From JBFWRK01 sp050248955 (GTDB lineage Bacteria; Actinomycetota; Acidimicrobiia; Acidimicrobiales; Ilumatobacteraceae), in the NCBI GenBank assembly GCA_050248955.1, contig JBFWRK010000003.1:248001-312000 (forward strand): a DNA stretch of 64,000 nucleotides, written 5' to 3'. Made by a program: the position numbers and the translations under genes. Under the pieces are notes generated by a model. That model made no database searches, had not been told where the DNA came from, and saw only the letters and a program-made list of their open reading frames with translations. Below are positions 8,691-16,457 of this stretch, in pieces. Within the stretch, counting starts at the first letter, position 1, and every line of letters starts with the position of its first letter.

Positions 8691-8792
8691 CCCTCGTTCG
8701 TGGCGTCGTTGCCCGACCTGTCCGTGGATGCGGCTGATCGGCACGCGGATCCACGGACAGCGACGCCGGGGAACCGCTCGCGCAGGCGCGGG

Positions 8793-8798
8793 TACGCT
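8793..8798 (+). promoter_or_regulatory. Candidate -10 element TACGCT, leaderless start
   Basis: TACGCT lies 6 bp upstream of the GTG at 8805, without a ribosome site. This favours that start over the in-frame GTG at 8700. Confidence 0.5.
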
Positions 8799-8804
8799 TC
8801 GGCC

Positions 8805-10433
8805 GTGGCGAGTCCCCGCGTGGGCCGGCGCGCCGGTTGGGGAGACGTGTACGACGCGCTGTCGGCACGGGATCCCGCTGAGCTGACGGCGGACGAGCGC
8901 GATCTGCTCGCCGACGCGCTGTTCTGGCTCGATCGGCCGCAGGAGTCGGCGAGCACGCGACAGGAGGCGTACACGGCGCACGTCGCAGCCGCGAGGACCG
9001 ACAAGGCCGCGCTCGCGGCGTGGCGCCTCTTCTACGACCACTTCCTCGTCGGCGAGACCGCGATCGCCGGCGGATGGCTCGAGCGCGCCCGCAGCCACGT
9101 GACGGCCGGCGATGCGATCGAAGCGGGATGGGTCGCCATCGCGGACGCCGACTGCCATCTCTCCGCCGGTGACGCCACAGCCGGACTGCACGACGCGCAG
9201 CAGGCGCTCGCCATCGGCCGGCGAGCCGTAGATTGTGACCTCGTGGCGATGGCGCTGCAGGCCGAGGGTCGGGCGCTCTGCGAGCTCGGTCGGTCGCAGG
9301 AAGGTGTCGCCCGCTTCGACGAGGCGATGGTGTCCGTCGTCAGCGGCGAGCTCGATCCGCTGTTCACCGGATGGGTCTTCTGCAACGTGCTGTCGACGTG
9401 CCACGGCCTCGCCGACCTCGGCCGAGCAGCGCAGTGGAGCGACGAAGCGATGCGATGGTGCGACACGCTGCGCGAGGGGCTGATGTACCCGGGGCTCTGT
9501 CGCATCTACGCGGTCGAGCTCGCCTGCCTGCGCGGCGCGTGGGCGGCCGCCGCGGCCGATGCCCGCCTGGCGTGCAACGAGCTGACGGCGCACGACCCGC
9601 GGTACGCCGGGGAGGCGTTCTACCTCGTCGGTGAGCTGTGCCGCCTGACCGGCGATCTCGACGGCGCGCAGGAGGCGTACACACAAGCGCACCAACTCGG
9701 ACGCTCGCCGCAGCCCGGCCTCGCGCAGGTGCGCCTCACTCAGGGCCGTCACGCGGCAGCCGTCAACGCGCTCCGCCTCGCGCTGCGGCCGGGTCCCACC
9801 GCGCCGCTCCCGCGGACACAGCTGCTGGCTGCGCTCGTCGAGGCGGAGCTCCGCAACGGTGACACCGCGGCGGCCCGAAACGCTGCCGACGAACTGTCCA
9901 CGATCGCCGACCGGTCGCACAGCCCGTACCTCGGTGCGGTCGCCACCGTCGCCGACGGCTCGGTGCTCCTCGCGGTCGGCGATCCGCTTGGTGCGCTGCC
10001 GCGACTGCGTGATGCGTGCTCGTCGTTCCGAGTGCTCGGAATGCCCTACGAAGCGGCGCAGGCGCAGACGATGATCGGGATCGCGACGCGGCTCGTCGGC
10101 GATGAGGACACGGCCGTGCTCGAGCTCGCTGCGTCGCTCGCCAGCCTCGAACGGTTGGGGGCGCGGCTCGATGCGGAGCGAGTGCGGCGGCTCCTCGCCG
10201 AGGATCGTCCGCCGGACTCACCGCTCACCGCTCGTGAGATCGAGGTGCTGCGCCTCGTCGCCCGAGGCGGCACGAACAAGGAGGTCGGGAAGGCACTGTT
10301 CCTGAGCGAGCACACCGTGGCCCGGCACCTGAGCAACGCGTTCACGAAGATCGGCGTCACGTCGCGCGCCGCCGCCACGGCGTACGCGTACGAGCACCGG
10401 CTCATCCCACGCGAGGACGATGGTCGATCCTGA
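8805..10433 (+). CDS. LuxR-family regulator with TPR-like helical domain
   Basis: The 542-residue protein is mostly helical repeats (about residues 50-450, TPR-like, Ala-rich). It ends in a LuxR DNA-binding domain: LTAREIEVLRLVARGGTNKEVGKALFLSEHTVARHLSNAF, then TKIGVTSRAAATAYAYEH. It lacks the AAA NTPase domain that large LAL-type LuxR regulators have, so it resembles a stand-alone C-terminal half of that family. The signal and targets are unknown; the methyltransferase 71 bp downstream may be a target but has its own -10. Confidence 0.8.
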   Translation: MASPRVGRRAGWGDVYDALSARDPAELTADERDLLADALFWLDRPQESASTRQEAYTAHVAAARTDKAALAAWRLFYDHFLVGETAIAGGWLERARSHVTAGDAIEAGWVAIADADCHLSAGDATAGLHDAQQALAIGRRAVDCDLVAMALQAEGRALCELGRSQEGVARFDEAMVSVVSGELDPLFTGWVFCNVLSTCHGLADLGRAAQWSDEAMRWCDTLREGLMYPGLCRIYAVELACLRGAWAAAAADARLACNELTAHDPRYAGEAFYLVGELCRLTGDLDGAQEAYTQAHQLGRSPQPGLAQVRLTQGRHAAAVNALRLALRPGPTAPLPRTQLLAALVEAELRNGDTAAARNAADELSTIADRSHSPYLGAVATVADGSVLLAVGDPLGALPRLRDACSSFRVLGMPYEAAQAQTMIGIATRLVGDEDTAVLELAASLASLERLGARLDAERVRRLLAEDRPPDSPLTAREIEVLRLVARGGTNKEVGKALFLSEHTVARHLSNAFTKIGVTSRAAATAYAYEHRLIPREDDGRS

Positions 10434-10492
10434 CCATGCGCGCACGGGCGCGATGGTCCGTTCGGGCGACGTCAGCGATGGGACTCCGTTCG

Positions 10493-10498
10493 TACCGT
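10493..10498 (+). promoter_or_regulatory. Candidate -10 element TACCGT, leaderless start
   Basis: TACCGT lies 6 bp before the ATG at 10505, with no ribosome site. Confidence 0.5.
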
Positions 10499-10504
10499 CG
10501 CTGC

Positions 10505-11311
10505 ATGAGCAACTCCTCCGAGACCTTCCAGATCCCGCTCGAGGCGGCGGAGATCTACGAGTCGAGGTTCGTGCCCGCGTTGTTCGCGGAGTGGGCGCCG
10601 CACCTCGTCGACATGGCCGACGTCTCGCCGGGCCAGTCCGTGCTCGACGTCGCATGCGGGACCGGCATCGTCGCCCGCACGGCAGCGGAGCGGGTCGGCC
10701 CGAGCGGCAGGGTGGTCGGCCTCGATCTCAACCCGTCGATGCTGACCGTCGCGCAGCGCGTCGGGCCGGACATCGAGTGGCGCCAGGGAGATGTCGCGGC
10801 GATGCCGTTCAGCGACGGGAGCTTCGACGCCGTCCTCTGCCAGATGGCGCTGATGTTCTTCCCCGACCCGGTCGTCGCGCTGCGTGAGATGGGTCGCGTT
10901 GCTGCGACGGCGGGCGTCGTCGGCATCGTCGTGCCGGGCAGCCTCGCCTCGCAGCCTGCGTACGGTCCGTTCGTGGAGCTCGCTGCGCGGCATGCGGGTC
11001 CGGATGTGGTCTCGTTGCTCAGCACGTACTGGCGTTGCGGCGACCTGGACGAGCTCACATCGACGATCGAAGCGGCCGGCCTTCGTCTCGTCGGCAGCCG
11101 CACGCGGCTCGGCACGGCACGGTTCGGCTCGGTCGACGAGCTGGTGGCGACCGAGGTCGAGGGCACGCCGCTCATCGAACGGATCGACAACGAGACGTAC
11201 GAGCGGATCCGGGAGGGTGCCCGGACGGTGCTGGCTCGGTACGTGACCGAGTCCGGCGCGCTCGAGGCGCCGATCGAGTGCCACATCATCGTCGCCCAGC
11301 CGGCGCGCTGA
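10505..11311 (+). CDS. SAM-dependent methyltransferase (UbiE-like)
   Basis: The 268-residue class I methyltransferase has motif I in VLDVACGTGIVARTAAERVG, the acidic residue for SAM ribose in VVGLDLNPSML, and the post-motif region FDAVLCQMALMFFPDP, matching the Methyltransf_11/UbiE group. Substrates of such stand-alone enzymes cannot be read from sequence. The frame is open farther upstream, but the ATG at 10505 with a close -10 is the best start. The stop codon is already inside a GC-rich repeat that continues downstream. Confidence 0.8.
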   Translation: MSNSSETFQIPLEAAEIYESRFVPALFAEWAPHLVDMADVSPGQSVLDVACGTGIVARTAAERVGPSGRVVGLDLNPSMLTVAQRVGPDIEWRQGDVAAMPFSDGSFDAVLCQMALMFFPDPVVALREMGRVAATAGVVGIVVPGSLASQPAYGPFVELAARHAGPDVVSLLSTYWRCGDLDELTSTIEAAGLRLVGSRTRLGTARFGSVDELVATEVEGTPLIERIDNETYERIREGARTVLARYVTESGALEAPIECHIIVAQPAR

Positions 11312-11450
11312 CCGCCCGGCGAGCCGGTTTCGGCGCTGTTTGCGGCGCGATGACCGCCCGGCGCGCTGCTTGCGGCGCGATGACCGCCCGGCGCGCGGAC
11401 CGCCCGGCGAGCTTGTTGCGGCGCGCTGGTTGCGGCGCGGTGACCGCACC
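11309..11450. repeat. Imperfect ~30-bp GC-rich tandem repeat at a gene end
   Basis: Units of the type GACCGCCCGGCG(A/C)GC followed by TTGCGGCGCG recur about four times with variable spacing, starting at the TGA of the methyltransferase. The 443-bp stretch 11312-11754 contains only this repeat, a 13-bp direct repeat and a second GC-rich repeat; I see no gene in it. Confidence 0.65.
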
Positions 11451-11504
11451 GATCACGTCAACGAAGGTGATCCGTGTCAGGGAATCCACCGCATCGTGCA
11501 GATT

Positions 11505-11536
11505 CGCTGACATGAACCGGGGACGCTGACATGAAC
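11505..11536. repeat. 13-bp direct repeat, 19-bp period
   Basis: CGCTGACATGAAC occurs at 11505-11517 and 11524-11536. No function is evident. Confidence 0.6.
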
Positions 11537-11549
11537 GAGGTGGTGGCCG

Positions 11550-11750
11550 GCGGGACGGGCTGGCGACCCAGCGAGCGGGTGCGAGCGGCCCGGGCGGGGA
11601 CCGGGCGACCCAGCGAGCAGGCGGGGACGGGCTGGCGACCGGGCGAGCGGGCGGGGGCGCGGGCGGCGCGGGCGGGGACCGGGCGGCGCGGGCGGGGACC
11701 GGGCGGCGCGATGGGGGCCGGGCGGGGGCCGGGCGGGGGATCGGGTCGGG
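11550..11750. repeat. G-rich repeat array downstream of the M48 protease gene
   Basis: The strand is almost all G and C. The 20-bp unit GGGCGGCGCGGGCGGGGACC is exact at 11661-11680 and 11681-11700, with a half copy to 11710; looser related units cover 11550-11660. On the plus strand runs of G could form a quadruplex. It lies just past the stop of the M48 gene, which is transcribed towards it. Confidence 0.65.
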
Positions 11751-11754
11751 GCGA

Positions 11755-12675
11755 TCAGTGGTCGAGACCGGTGCGGAACCTGGCTCGCGCCCGAGTGCGG
11801 GTGAACGCGTCGATGCGGGCGACCCGGGTCCGGGCCGGCGGGTGTGACGCGAACAGCCGGTCCTGCCAACGCGTCGGGCGTTCGGCGAGCCCGCTGGCGA
11901 CGAACCGTCGCAGCGCGGCCGACAGGTGCGGCCCGAAGCCCATCTGCGAGACACGTCGGTCGGCCTGGAACTCCGCGCTGCGACCGACCAGGTTGCCGAT
12001 CGCGTTGCTCGTGAGGATCGCGACGAGGAAGACCCACGCCGCGGCGTTGAGGATGCCGCTGATCAGCCGCCCGATGATCGTGAAGCCGGACGACCCGCGG
12101 GCGAAGGTGTCGGTAGCCGCGCGGGCGATGTTCTGGAGGAAGAAGCCGATGCGGGCGAGGAGCACGATCGGCAGCGACAGCCACTGCGCGACGGTCAACG
12201 CGACCGTGTGGAGGCCGAGGTGGTGGCTCAGCTCATGGGCGAGCACGCCGGCGAGCTCGCCGTCCGGCAGCACGTCGATGGCGTACGAGGTCACCACGAC
12301 GAGGTGCCCGCCGCTCGCGAACGCGTTCAGGTCGTCCCCGTCGACCACGGCGAGCACGAACCGCTCCGCTGGCACGTGCACGGCCTGGGTGACCGATCGC
12401 CACACCGGCTCGAGGATCGCGAGCTCGTCAGGCGTCGGCCGCCGCGCACCGAGCAGTCGGGTGAGCAACAGGCGCTGAACGGGCCGCAGGAACAGCAGGA
12501 TCCCGGCAGCCGAGTAGGCGACGACGAACAGCCAGTACGGCACGTCCCACCAGAGCCGGACGACGAGCCAGACCAGTGCGAGCGCGAGCGCGCAGACGGG
12601 CACCAGCGCGACCGCCGGTAGCACGGCCGTGAGGGCGCTCGACTCCAGATGTCTGCTCGGTGGTCGACGGGCCAT
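11755..12675 (-). CDS. M48-family membrane metalloprotease (HtpX-like)
   Basis: The 306-residue protein has two N-terminal hydrophobic segments, the zinc motif HELSHH (AGVLAHELSHHLGLHT), a preceding NAFASGG strand, and the third zinc ligand in SAEFQADR. This is the layout of M48B membrane proteases such as HtpX, which clear damaged membrane proteins. It is longer in the membrane part between motif and third ligand than typical HtpX. It lies 79 bp downstream of the F420 oxidoreductase on the same strand. Confidence 0.87.
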   Translation of the reverse strand: MARRPPSRHLESSALTAVLPAVALVPVCALALALVWLVVRLWWDVPYWLFVVAYSAAGILLFLRPVQRLLLTRLLGARRPTPDELAILEPVWRSVTQAVHVPAERFVLAVVDGDDLNAFASGGHLVVVTSYAIDVLPDGELAGVLAHELSHHLGLHTVALTVAQWLSLPIVLLARIGFFLQNIARAATDTFARGSSGFTIIGRLISGILNAAAWVFLVAILTSNAIGNLVGRSAEFQADRRVSQMGFGPHLSAALRRFVASGLAERPTRWQDRLFASHPPARTRVARIDAFTRTRARARFRTGLDH

Positions 12676-12754
12676 GCCGGACAGGCGTTCCTCTCAGCTC
12701 GTCAGGTCGACGCAACGATACGGGCTGGCAGGGCACGTTCCTGAGCCGAAGTGG

Positions 12755-13621
12755 TCAGAGTGCTTCGAGTGGCCCGACGAGCTCTTCCTGCAGGCGGGCG
12801 AAGGCCGCCGGCAGCTGCGCGACGTCGTACGCCGGCGGTGGCGTGATGAACCTGGTGAAGCCGATGTCGGTCAGCCGCTTCATGCCGTCGAGATCGCGTG
12901 CCGCGGTCGTGAGCACGATCTGGTCGGGGTCGCGTCCTGCGTCGGCAGCGGCGCTGCGCATCACCGCGAGGAGCGCGCCCAGCTCCTCGACCGATCCCTT
13001 GCCGGGGAAGAACCCGTCGCCGAGTCGCCCCGCTCGCCGCGCGGCGATCGGCGTGTGTCCGCCGATCACGATCGGCACGCCCTGTCCCTGAGCTGGGACG
13101 GGGTGGGCGATCGCCTCCCCGAACCGCGTGAACTCGCCGTCGAAGCTGGCACGGCCCGACCACAGGGCGCGCATGACGGCGATGTGCTCGTCGGTGCGCC
13201 GGCCGCGCTCGGCGAACGGCACGCCGATCGCCTCGAACTCCTCCTCGAGCCAGCCGACGCCGACGCCGATCTGCACGCGACCACCGGACAGCACGTCGAG
13301 CGTGGCGATCTCCTTCGCCGTCACGATCGGGTTGCGCTGCGGGAGGATGAGGATGCCCGTCCCGAGCGTGATCCGCGACGTCTGGCCGGCGACGTAGGCC
13401 AACCAGATCAGGGGATCGGGGATGTCGAGCTCCTCGCCCTGGATGCGGCCCTTGCGGTTGTAGGGGTACGTCGACTGGTAGCCGATCGGGATGATCGCGT
13501 GCTCGACCGTCCAGAGCGACTCGACGCCGTGTGCTTCCGCGGCGCGGGCCAGCGCAGCGGCAGCGTCCGGCTGGGCGAACGGGCCGGCATTGGCGAATGC
13601 GATTCCGACGGAGCTGGTCAT
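12755..13621 (-). CDS. F420-dependent LLM-class oxidoreductase
   Basis: The 288-residue luciferase-like TIM barrel has typical family stretches: LWTVEHAIIP near residue 36, TGILILPQRNPIVTAKEIATLDVLSGGRVQIGVGVGWLEEEF, and IVIGGHTPIAARRAGRLGDGFFP. The last belongs to the TIGR03619 F420-dependent subgroup common in Actinobacteria. The substrate is unknown. The TetR gene upstream on the same strand is separated by a short repeat region, so the two may share a transcript. Confidence 0.83.
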   Translation of the reverse strand: MTSSVGIAFANAGPFAQPDAAAALARAAEAHGVESLWTVEHAIIPIGYQSTYPYNRKGRIQGEELDIPDPLIWLAYVAGQTSRITLGTGILILPQRNPIVTAKEIATLDVLSGGRVQIGVGVGWLEEEFEAIGVPFAERGRRTDEHIAVMRALWSGRASFDGEFTRFGEAIAHPVPAQGQGVPIVIGGHTPIAARRAGRLGDGFFPGKGSVEELGALLAVMRSAAADAGRDPDQIVLTTAARDLDGMKRLTDIGFTRFITPPPAYDVAQLPAAFARLQEELVGPLEAL

Positions 13622-13647
13622 GGGCGCATCCTCGCGCGGGTGGGCAG

Positions 13648-13725
13648 GACGTCGAGCCGGACGTCGACGAGGACGTCGAGCCGGATGTCGAGCCGGACTT
13701 CGACCAGGACGTCGAGCCGGACGAG
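13648..13725. repeat. Short tandem repeat GACGTCGAGCCGGA
   Basis: GACGTCGAGCCGGA is exact at 13648-13661, 13672-13685 and 13708-13721, with a one-base variant at 13684-13697. The array fills the gap between the TetR stop (13746) and the F420 gene start (13621). It could be read in frame as acidic DVEPD units on the plus strand, but no start or neighbour supports a gene. Confidence 0.7.
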
Positions 13726-13745
13726 TGGCTCCGATCGACCGTCGA

Positions 13746-14369
13746 TCAGGGGCGGGGGAGCGCGGCAGGGATCTCCGCCGTCAGTGCGCGCACGACCCAC
13801 TCGCCGACGAAGACCGCGAGCTCGTCGACCGACAGCTCGATGCGCCCGGAGCGGTGGAAGTGGCTGAAGTGCGACACGGCGCCGTGGACGCCCATCGCCA
13901 GGAGGCGCGCGTCGTGGTCGTCGGGGACGAGACCGGCGGCCTGTGCTTCAGCCACGAGCCGGGTCGTGTCCGCGATGTAGACCTCGCTGCCTTCACGGAG
14001 CACGGGCAGGATCGCCTCGTCGGCGCGCTCCATCTCGAGCAGCGCGAAGAACGCGATGTGCTCGGCCATGAACCGCACGCTCGCCTCGGCGCCCTGGCGG
14101 ATCCGCGTGACCGGGTCGGCCTCGGGGTCCATCGCCGCACCCTGCGACCGGCGGAGCTGGGTCCGCATGCTCCGGACCAACTCGGCGAACAGGCTCTCCT
14201 TCGTCTCGAAGTACCAGTAGAAGAGGCCCTTCGCGACCCCGGCCGCTTCGCAGATGTCGGCGATGCGCGTCGGGCCGTAGCCTCGGCTGGCGAACAGCGT
14301 CGACGCCGCGTCGAGGAGCTGCTGCTTGCGCTCCTTGCCCTGATCGGTCAACCGCCGTGTCGTGCTCAC
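13746..14369 (-). CDS. TetR-family transcriptional regulator
   Basis: The 207-residue protein has an N-terminal TetR helix-turn-helix: LLDAASTLFASRGYGPTRIADICEAAGVAKGLFYWYFETKESLF. The C-terminal ligand domain is all helical with no recognisable ligand signature. The chosen GTG at 14369 starts VSTTRRLTDQGKERK; an upstream start at 14387 would overlap the operator. A perfect 16-bp palindrome lies 20 bp upstream, so the protein probably represses itself and the divergent ferredoxin gene. Confidence 0.85.
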   Translation of the reverse strand: MSTTRRLTDQGKERKQQLLDAASTLFASRGYGPTRIADICEAAGVAKGLFYWYFETKESLFAELVRSMRTQLRRSQGAAMDPEADPVTRIRQGAEASVRFMAEHIAFFALLEMERADEAILPVLREGSEVYIADTTRLVAEAQAAGLVPDDHDARLLAMGVHGAVSHFSHFHRSGRIELSVDELAVFVGEWVVRALTAEIPAALPRP

Positions 14370-14388
14370 GGCGACAGTCCACCGCAAC

Positions 14389-14404
14389 TTGACCCATGGG
14401 TCAA
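14389..14404. promoter_or_regulatory. Perfect 16-bp palindrome, likely TetR operator
   Basis: TTGACCCATGGGTCAA reads the same on both strands. It sits between the divergent TetR gene (start 14369) and ferredoxin gene (start 14467), where an autoregulatory operator is expected. It differs from the TCTGAC...GTCAGA palindromes elsewhere in the window. Confidence 0.72.
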
Positions 14405-14454
14405 TCCTGGATCCGACCGATGCCGCCCGAGACGACGCGTCCCGCGGTGCCTCC

Positions 14455-14460
14455 TATGCT
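14455..14460 (+). promoter_or_regulatory. Candidate -10 element TATGCT, leaderless start
   Basis: TATGCT lies 6 bp before the ferredoxin ATG at 14467, 50 bp downstream of the TetR palindrome. Confidence 0.5.
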
Positions 14461-14466
14461 CGCACC

Positions 14467-14787
14467 ATGGCCGGGAGTGCGCGTAGCGAACGGATCGCGG
14501 ACCGGCAACGCAACCCGAAGTGGAAGAACCCGCCGGTCCGCATCGAGATGCTCGAGTGCATCAACTGCGACGCCTGCCTGCGCCACTGCCCGCCTCACTT
14601 CGGCGCGATCTTCAACCACGGTCCCGACGTCGTCATCATCCCCGAGCTCTGCAGCGGATGCGACAAGTGCTTGCCGGCGTGCCCGGTCAACTGCATCTAC
14701 CCGTTCCCGGACTGGCACGAGCGTGGTTCGCCGGCGGAGTGGTGGGACGAACCGGCGAGCGACAACGATCCGTACGCCACGCGCTAG
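14467..14787 (+). CDS. 2[4Fe-4S] ferredoxin-like protein
   Basis: The 106-residue protein has two cluster motifs: CINCDACLRHCP (about residues 33-44) and CSGCDKCLPACP (about 66-77). Both are full CxxCxxCxxxCP patterns, so it should bind two 4Fe-4S clusters and act as an electron carrier. N- and C-terminal extensions of about 30 residues are not part of the core fold. It shares an intergenic operator with the divergent TetR and is 9 bp upstream of an esterase gene. Confidence 0.87.
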   Translation: MAGSARSERIADRQRNPKWKNPPVRIEMLECINCDACLRHCPPHFGAIFNHGPDVVIIPELCSGCDKCLPACPVNCIYPFPDWHERGSPAEWWDEPASDNDPYATR

Positions 14788-14796
14788 ACAGGCAGC

Positions 14797-15552
14797 ATGA
14801 CGACCGATCTCATCCCGGGCGCCGAGCCCTGGTCCCATGAAGGCGGCCCGAGCGGCGCATTGTGCCTGCACGGCTTCACCGGCAGTCCGAGCTCGATGCG
14901 CGGCATCGCCGAAGCCTTTGCCGCCGCCGGCTTCTCCGTCGAACTGCCCCGACTCCCCGGTCACGGCACCACCGTCGAGGAGATGATGACGACCGGCTGG
15001 GTCGACTGGACCGGCGAGGCCGAAGCGGCCTACCAGCGGCTCGCGGCCCGCACCGAGTCCGTCGTCGTCGCCGGCCTGTCGATGGGCGGCTCGCTCACGC
15101 TGTGGACCGCGGCACACCACCCGGAGGTGGCCGGCATCGTCTGCATCAACCCGGCCACCCAGCCGCAGCCGGCCGAGGTGATGGACATGGTCCACGGCAT
15201 GATCGACGAGGGCACCGAGCTGATGCCGGGGATCGGCTCCGACATCGCCAAGCCCGGCGTGGTCGAGGCCGCGTATCTCGGTACGCCGCTGCGTCCGCTG
15301 GTCTCGATGATCGCCGGCATCGTCGAGCTCGCTCCTCACTACGCGTCGATCCACTGTCCGCTGCTGCTGATCACGTCGGCGCAGGACCACGTCGTCGACC
15401 CGGCGCAGTCCGACTACCTCGCCGAGCACTACGGCGGCCCCGTCGAGCGGATCGCGCTCGAGCGCAGCTACCACGTCGCGACGCTCGACTACGACCGTGA
15501 GCTGATCGAAGAGCGGGCCGTCGACTTCGGCCGCAAGGTCACGACAGGGTGA
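14797..15552 (+). CDS. Carboxylesterase-type alpha/beta hydrolase
   Basis: The 251-residue alpha/beta hydrolase resembles Est30-type carboxylesterases: LCLHGFTGSPSSMRGIAEAFAAAGFSVELPRLPGHGT, the nucleophile elbow AGLSMGGSL, the acid in TSAQDHVVDP and the final His in SYHVATLDYDRE. It probably cleaves short esters or monoglycerides in the cytoplasm. Its stop overlaps the GTG of lgt by 4 bp. Confidence 0.85.
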   Translation: MTTDLIPGAEPWSHEGGPSGALCLHGFTGSPSSMRGIAEAFAAAGFSVELPRLPGHGTTVEEMMTTGWVDWTGEAEAAYQRLAARTESVVVAGLSMGGSLTLWTAAHHPEVAGIVCINPATQPQPAEVMDMVHGMIDEGTELMPGIGSDIAKPGVVEAAYLGTPLRPLVSMIAGIVELAPHYASIHCPLLLITSAQDHVVDPAQSDYLAEHYGGPVERIALERSYHVATLDYDRELIEERAVDFGRKVTTG

Positions 15553-16436
15553 ACCTGCTCGCCACGATCCCGAGTCCCGGGTCGGGCGCGATCCACATCG
15601 GGCCGCTGCAGCTGCGGGCCTACGGGCTCATGATCGCCCTCGGCGTCATCGCTGCGGTATGGCTGTTCGGCCGTCGGATGGAGCAGAAGGGCATCGGCAC
15701 GCGTGACGATGCGTCGTCTGTCTCCGTCTGGGCAGTGGCCGCCGGCGTGCTCGGAGCCCGGCTGTACCACGTGATCACGAGCTGGGACACCAGCTTCTCG
15801 GACAACCCGCTCCGGATCTTCGAGATCTGGGAAGGCGGCCTCGGCATCCCCGGCGGCCTCGTCGCGGGCATCCTCGTCGGGGTGTGGCGGGTGCGGGCGC
15901 GGGGCTTGCCCGTTGCCGCGTCCGCCAGTGCCGCGGCGCCTGCGATCCCGCTCGCCCAGGCGATCGGGAGGTGGGGCAACTGGTGGAACCAGGAGATCTT
16001 CGGCCGCCCGACGAAGCTGCCCTGGGCGCTCGAGGTCGATGACGACGTCGCCCGACGCGCCGGGTATCCGCCCGGCACGACGTTCCACCCGACGTTCCTC
16101 TACGAGTCGCTCGGCAACGTCGTCATCTGCATCGGGCTGCTCTGGATGGATCGCCGGTTCAAGCTGCGGCCCGGGCGACTGCTCGCCGTCTACCTCGCCG
16201 GGTACGCACTGCTGCGCTTCGGCGTGGAGTCGTTGCGCGTCGACGAGGCGAACGAGATCCTCGGCCTACGGGTCAACACGTGGGTGTCGGGCGTCGTGCT
16301 GGTCGGTGCGGTGGGCTTCCTCGTCGTCGACCACCTGCGCCACCGCGGCGATCCGGATGCGCCCGACGCGCCCGACGAGAGCACGAGCGGCGCAGCGGAG
16401 GCGACCATGGCCGACGACGAGGCGGACACCGCCTGA
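15549..16436 (+). CDS. lgt: Prolipoprotein diacylglyceryl transferase
   Basis: The 295-residue membrane protein has the Lgt signature GRWGNWWNQEIFGRPT, with the conserved Arg, Asn and Glu, and HPTFLYES downstream. It transfers diacylglycerol to the lipobox cysteine, as needed for the three lipoproteins coded in this window. An early segment IGPLQLRAYGLMIALGV also fits. The acidic Ala-rich C-terminal tail (about 30 residues) is a lineage addition. The GTG start overlaps the esterase stop. Confidence 0.93.
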   Translation: MNLLATIPSPGSGAIHIGPLQLRAYGLMIALGVIAAVWLFGRRMEQKGIGTRDDASSVSVWAVAAGVLGARLYHVITSWDTSFSDNPLRIFEIWEGGLGIPGGLVAGILVGVWRVRARGLPVAASASAAAPAIPLAQAIGRWGNWWNQEIFGRPTKLPWALEVDDDVARRAGYPPGTTFHPTFLYESLGNVVICIGLLWMDRRFKLRPGRLLAVYLAGYALLRFGVESLRVDEANEILGLRVNTWVSGVVLVGAVGFLVVDHLRHRGDPDAPDAPDESTSGAAEATMADDEADTA

Positions 16437-16457
16437 CCGCGCCGTGCTACTCGGACG

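Noticed and set aside
7194..9920. Long minus-strand open frames through 7194-9920, and similar ones at 20102-22375 (-), 30526-33234 (+) and 16447-18051 (-)
   Set aside because: They run antisense or out of frame to well supported genes, have Arg/Pro/Ala-biased composition typical of GC-rich shadow frames, and show no domain motifs. Only their ends that coincide with real genes were kept.
11475..11512. TGTCAG...CTGACA pair around 11475-11512 as another copy of the operator
   Set aside because: The half sites are far apart (26 bp) and in the opposite orientation, and no gene starts next to them.
13639..13725. Plus-strand acidic reading frame with repeated DVEPD units
   Set aside because: No start codon context, ribosome site or homologous protein is evident; the composition follows from the DNA repeat.
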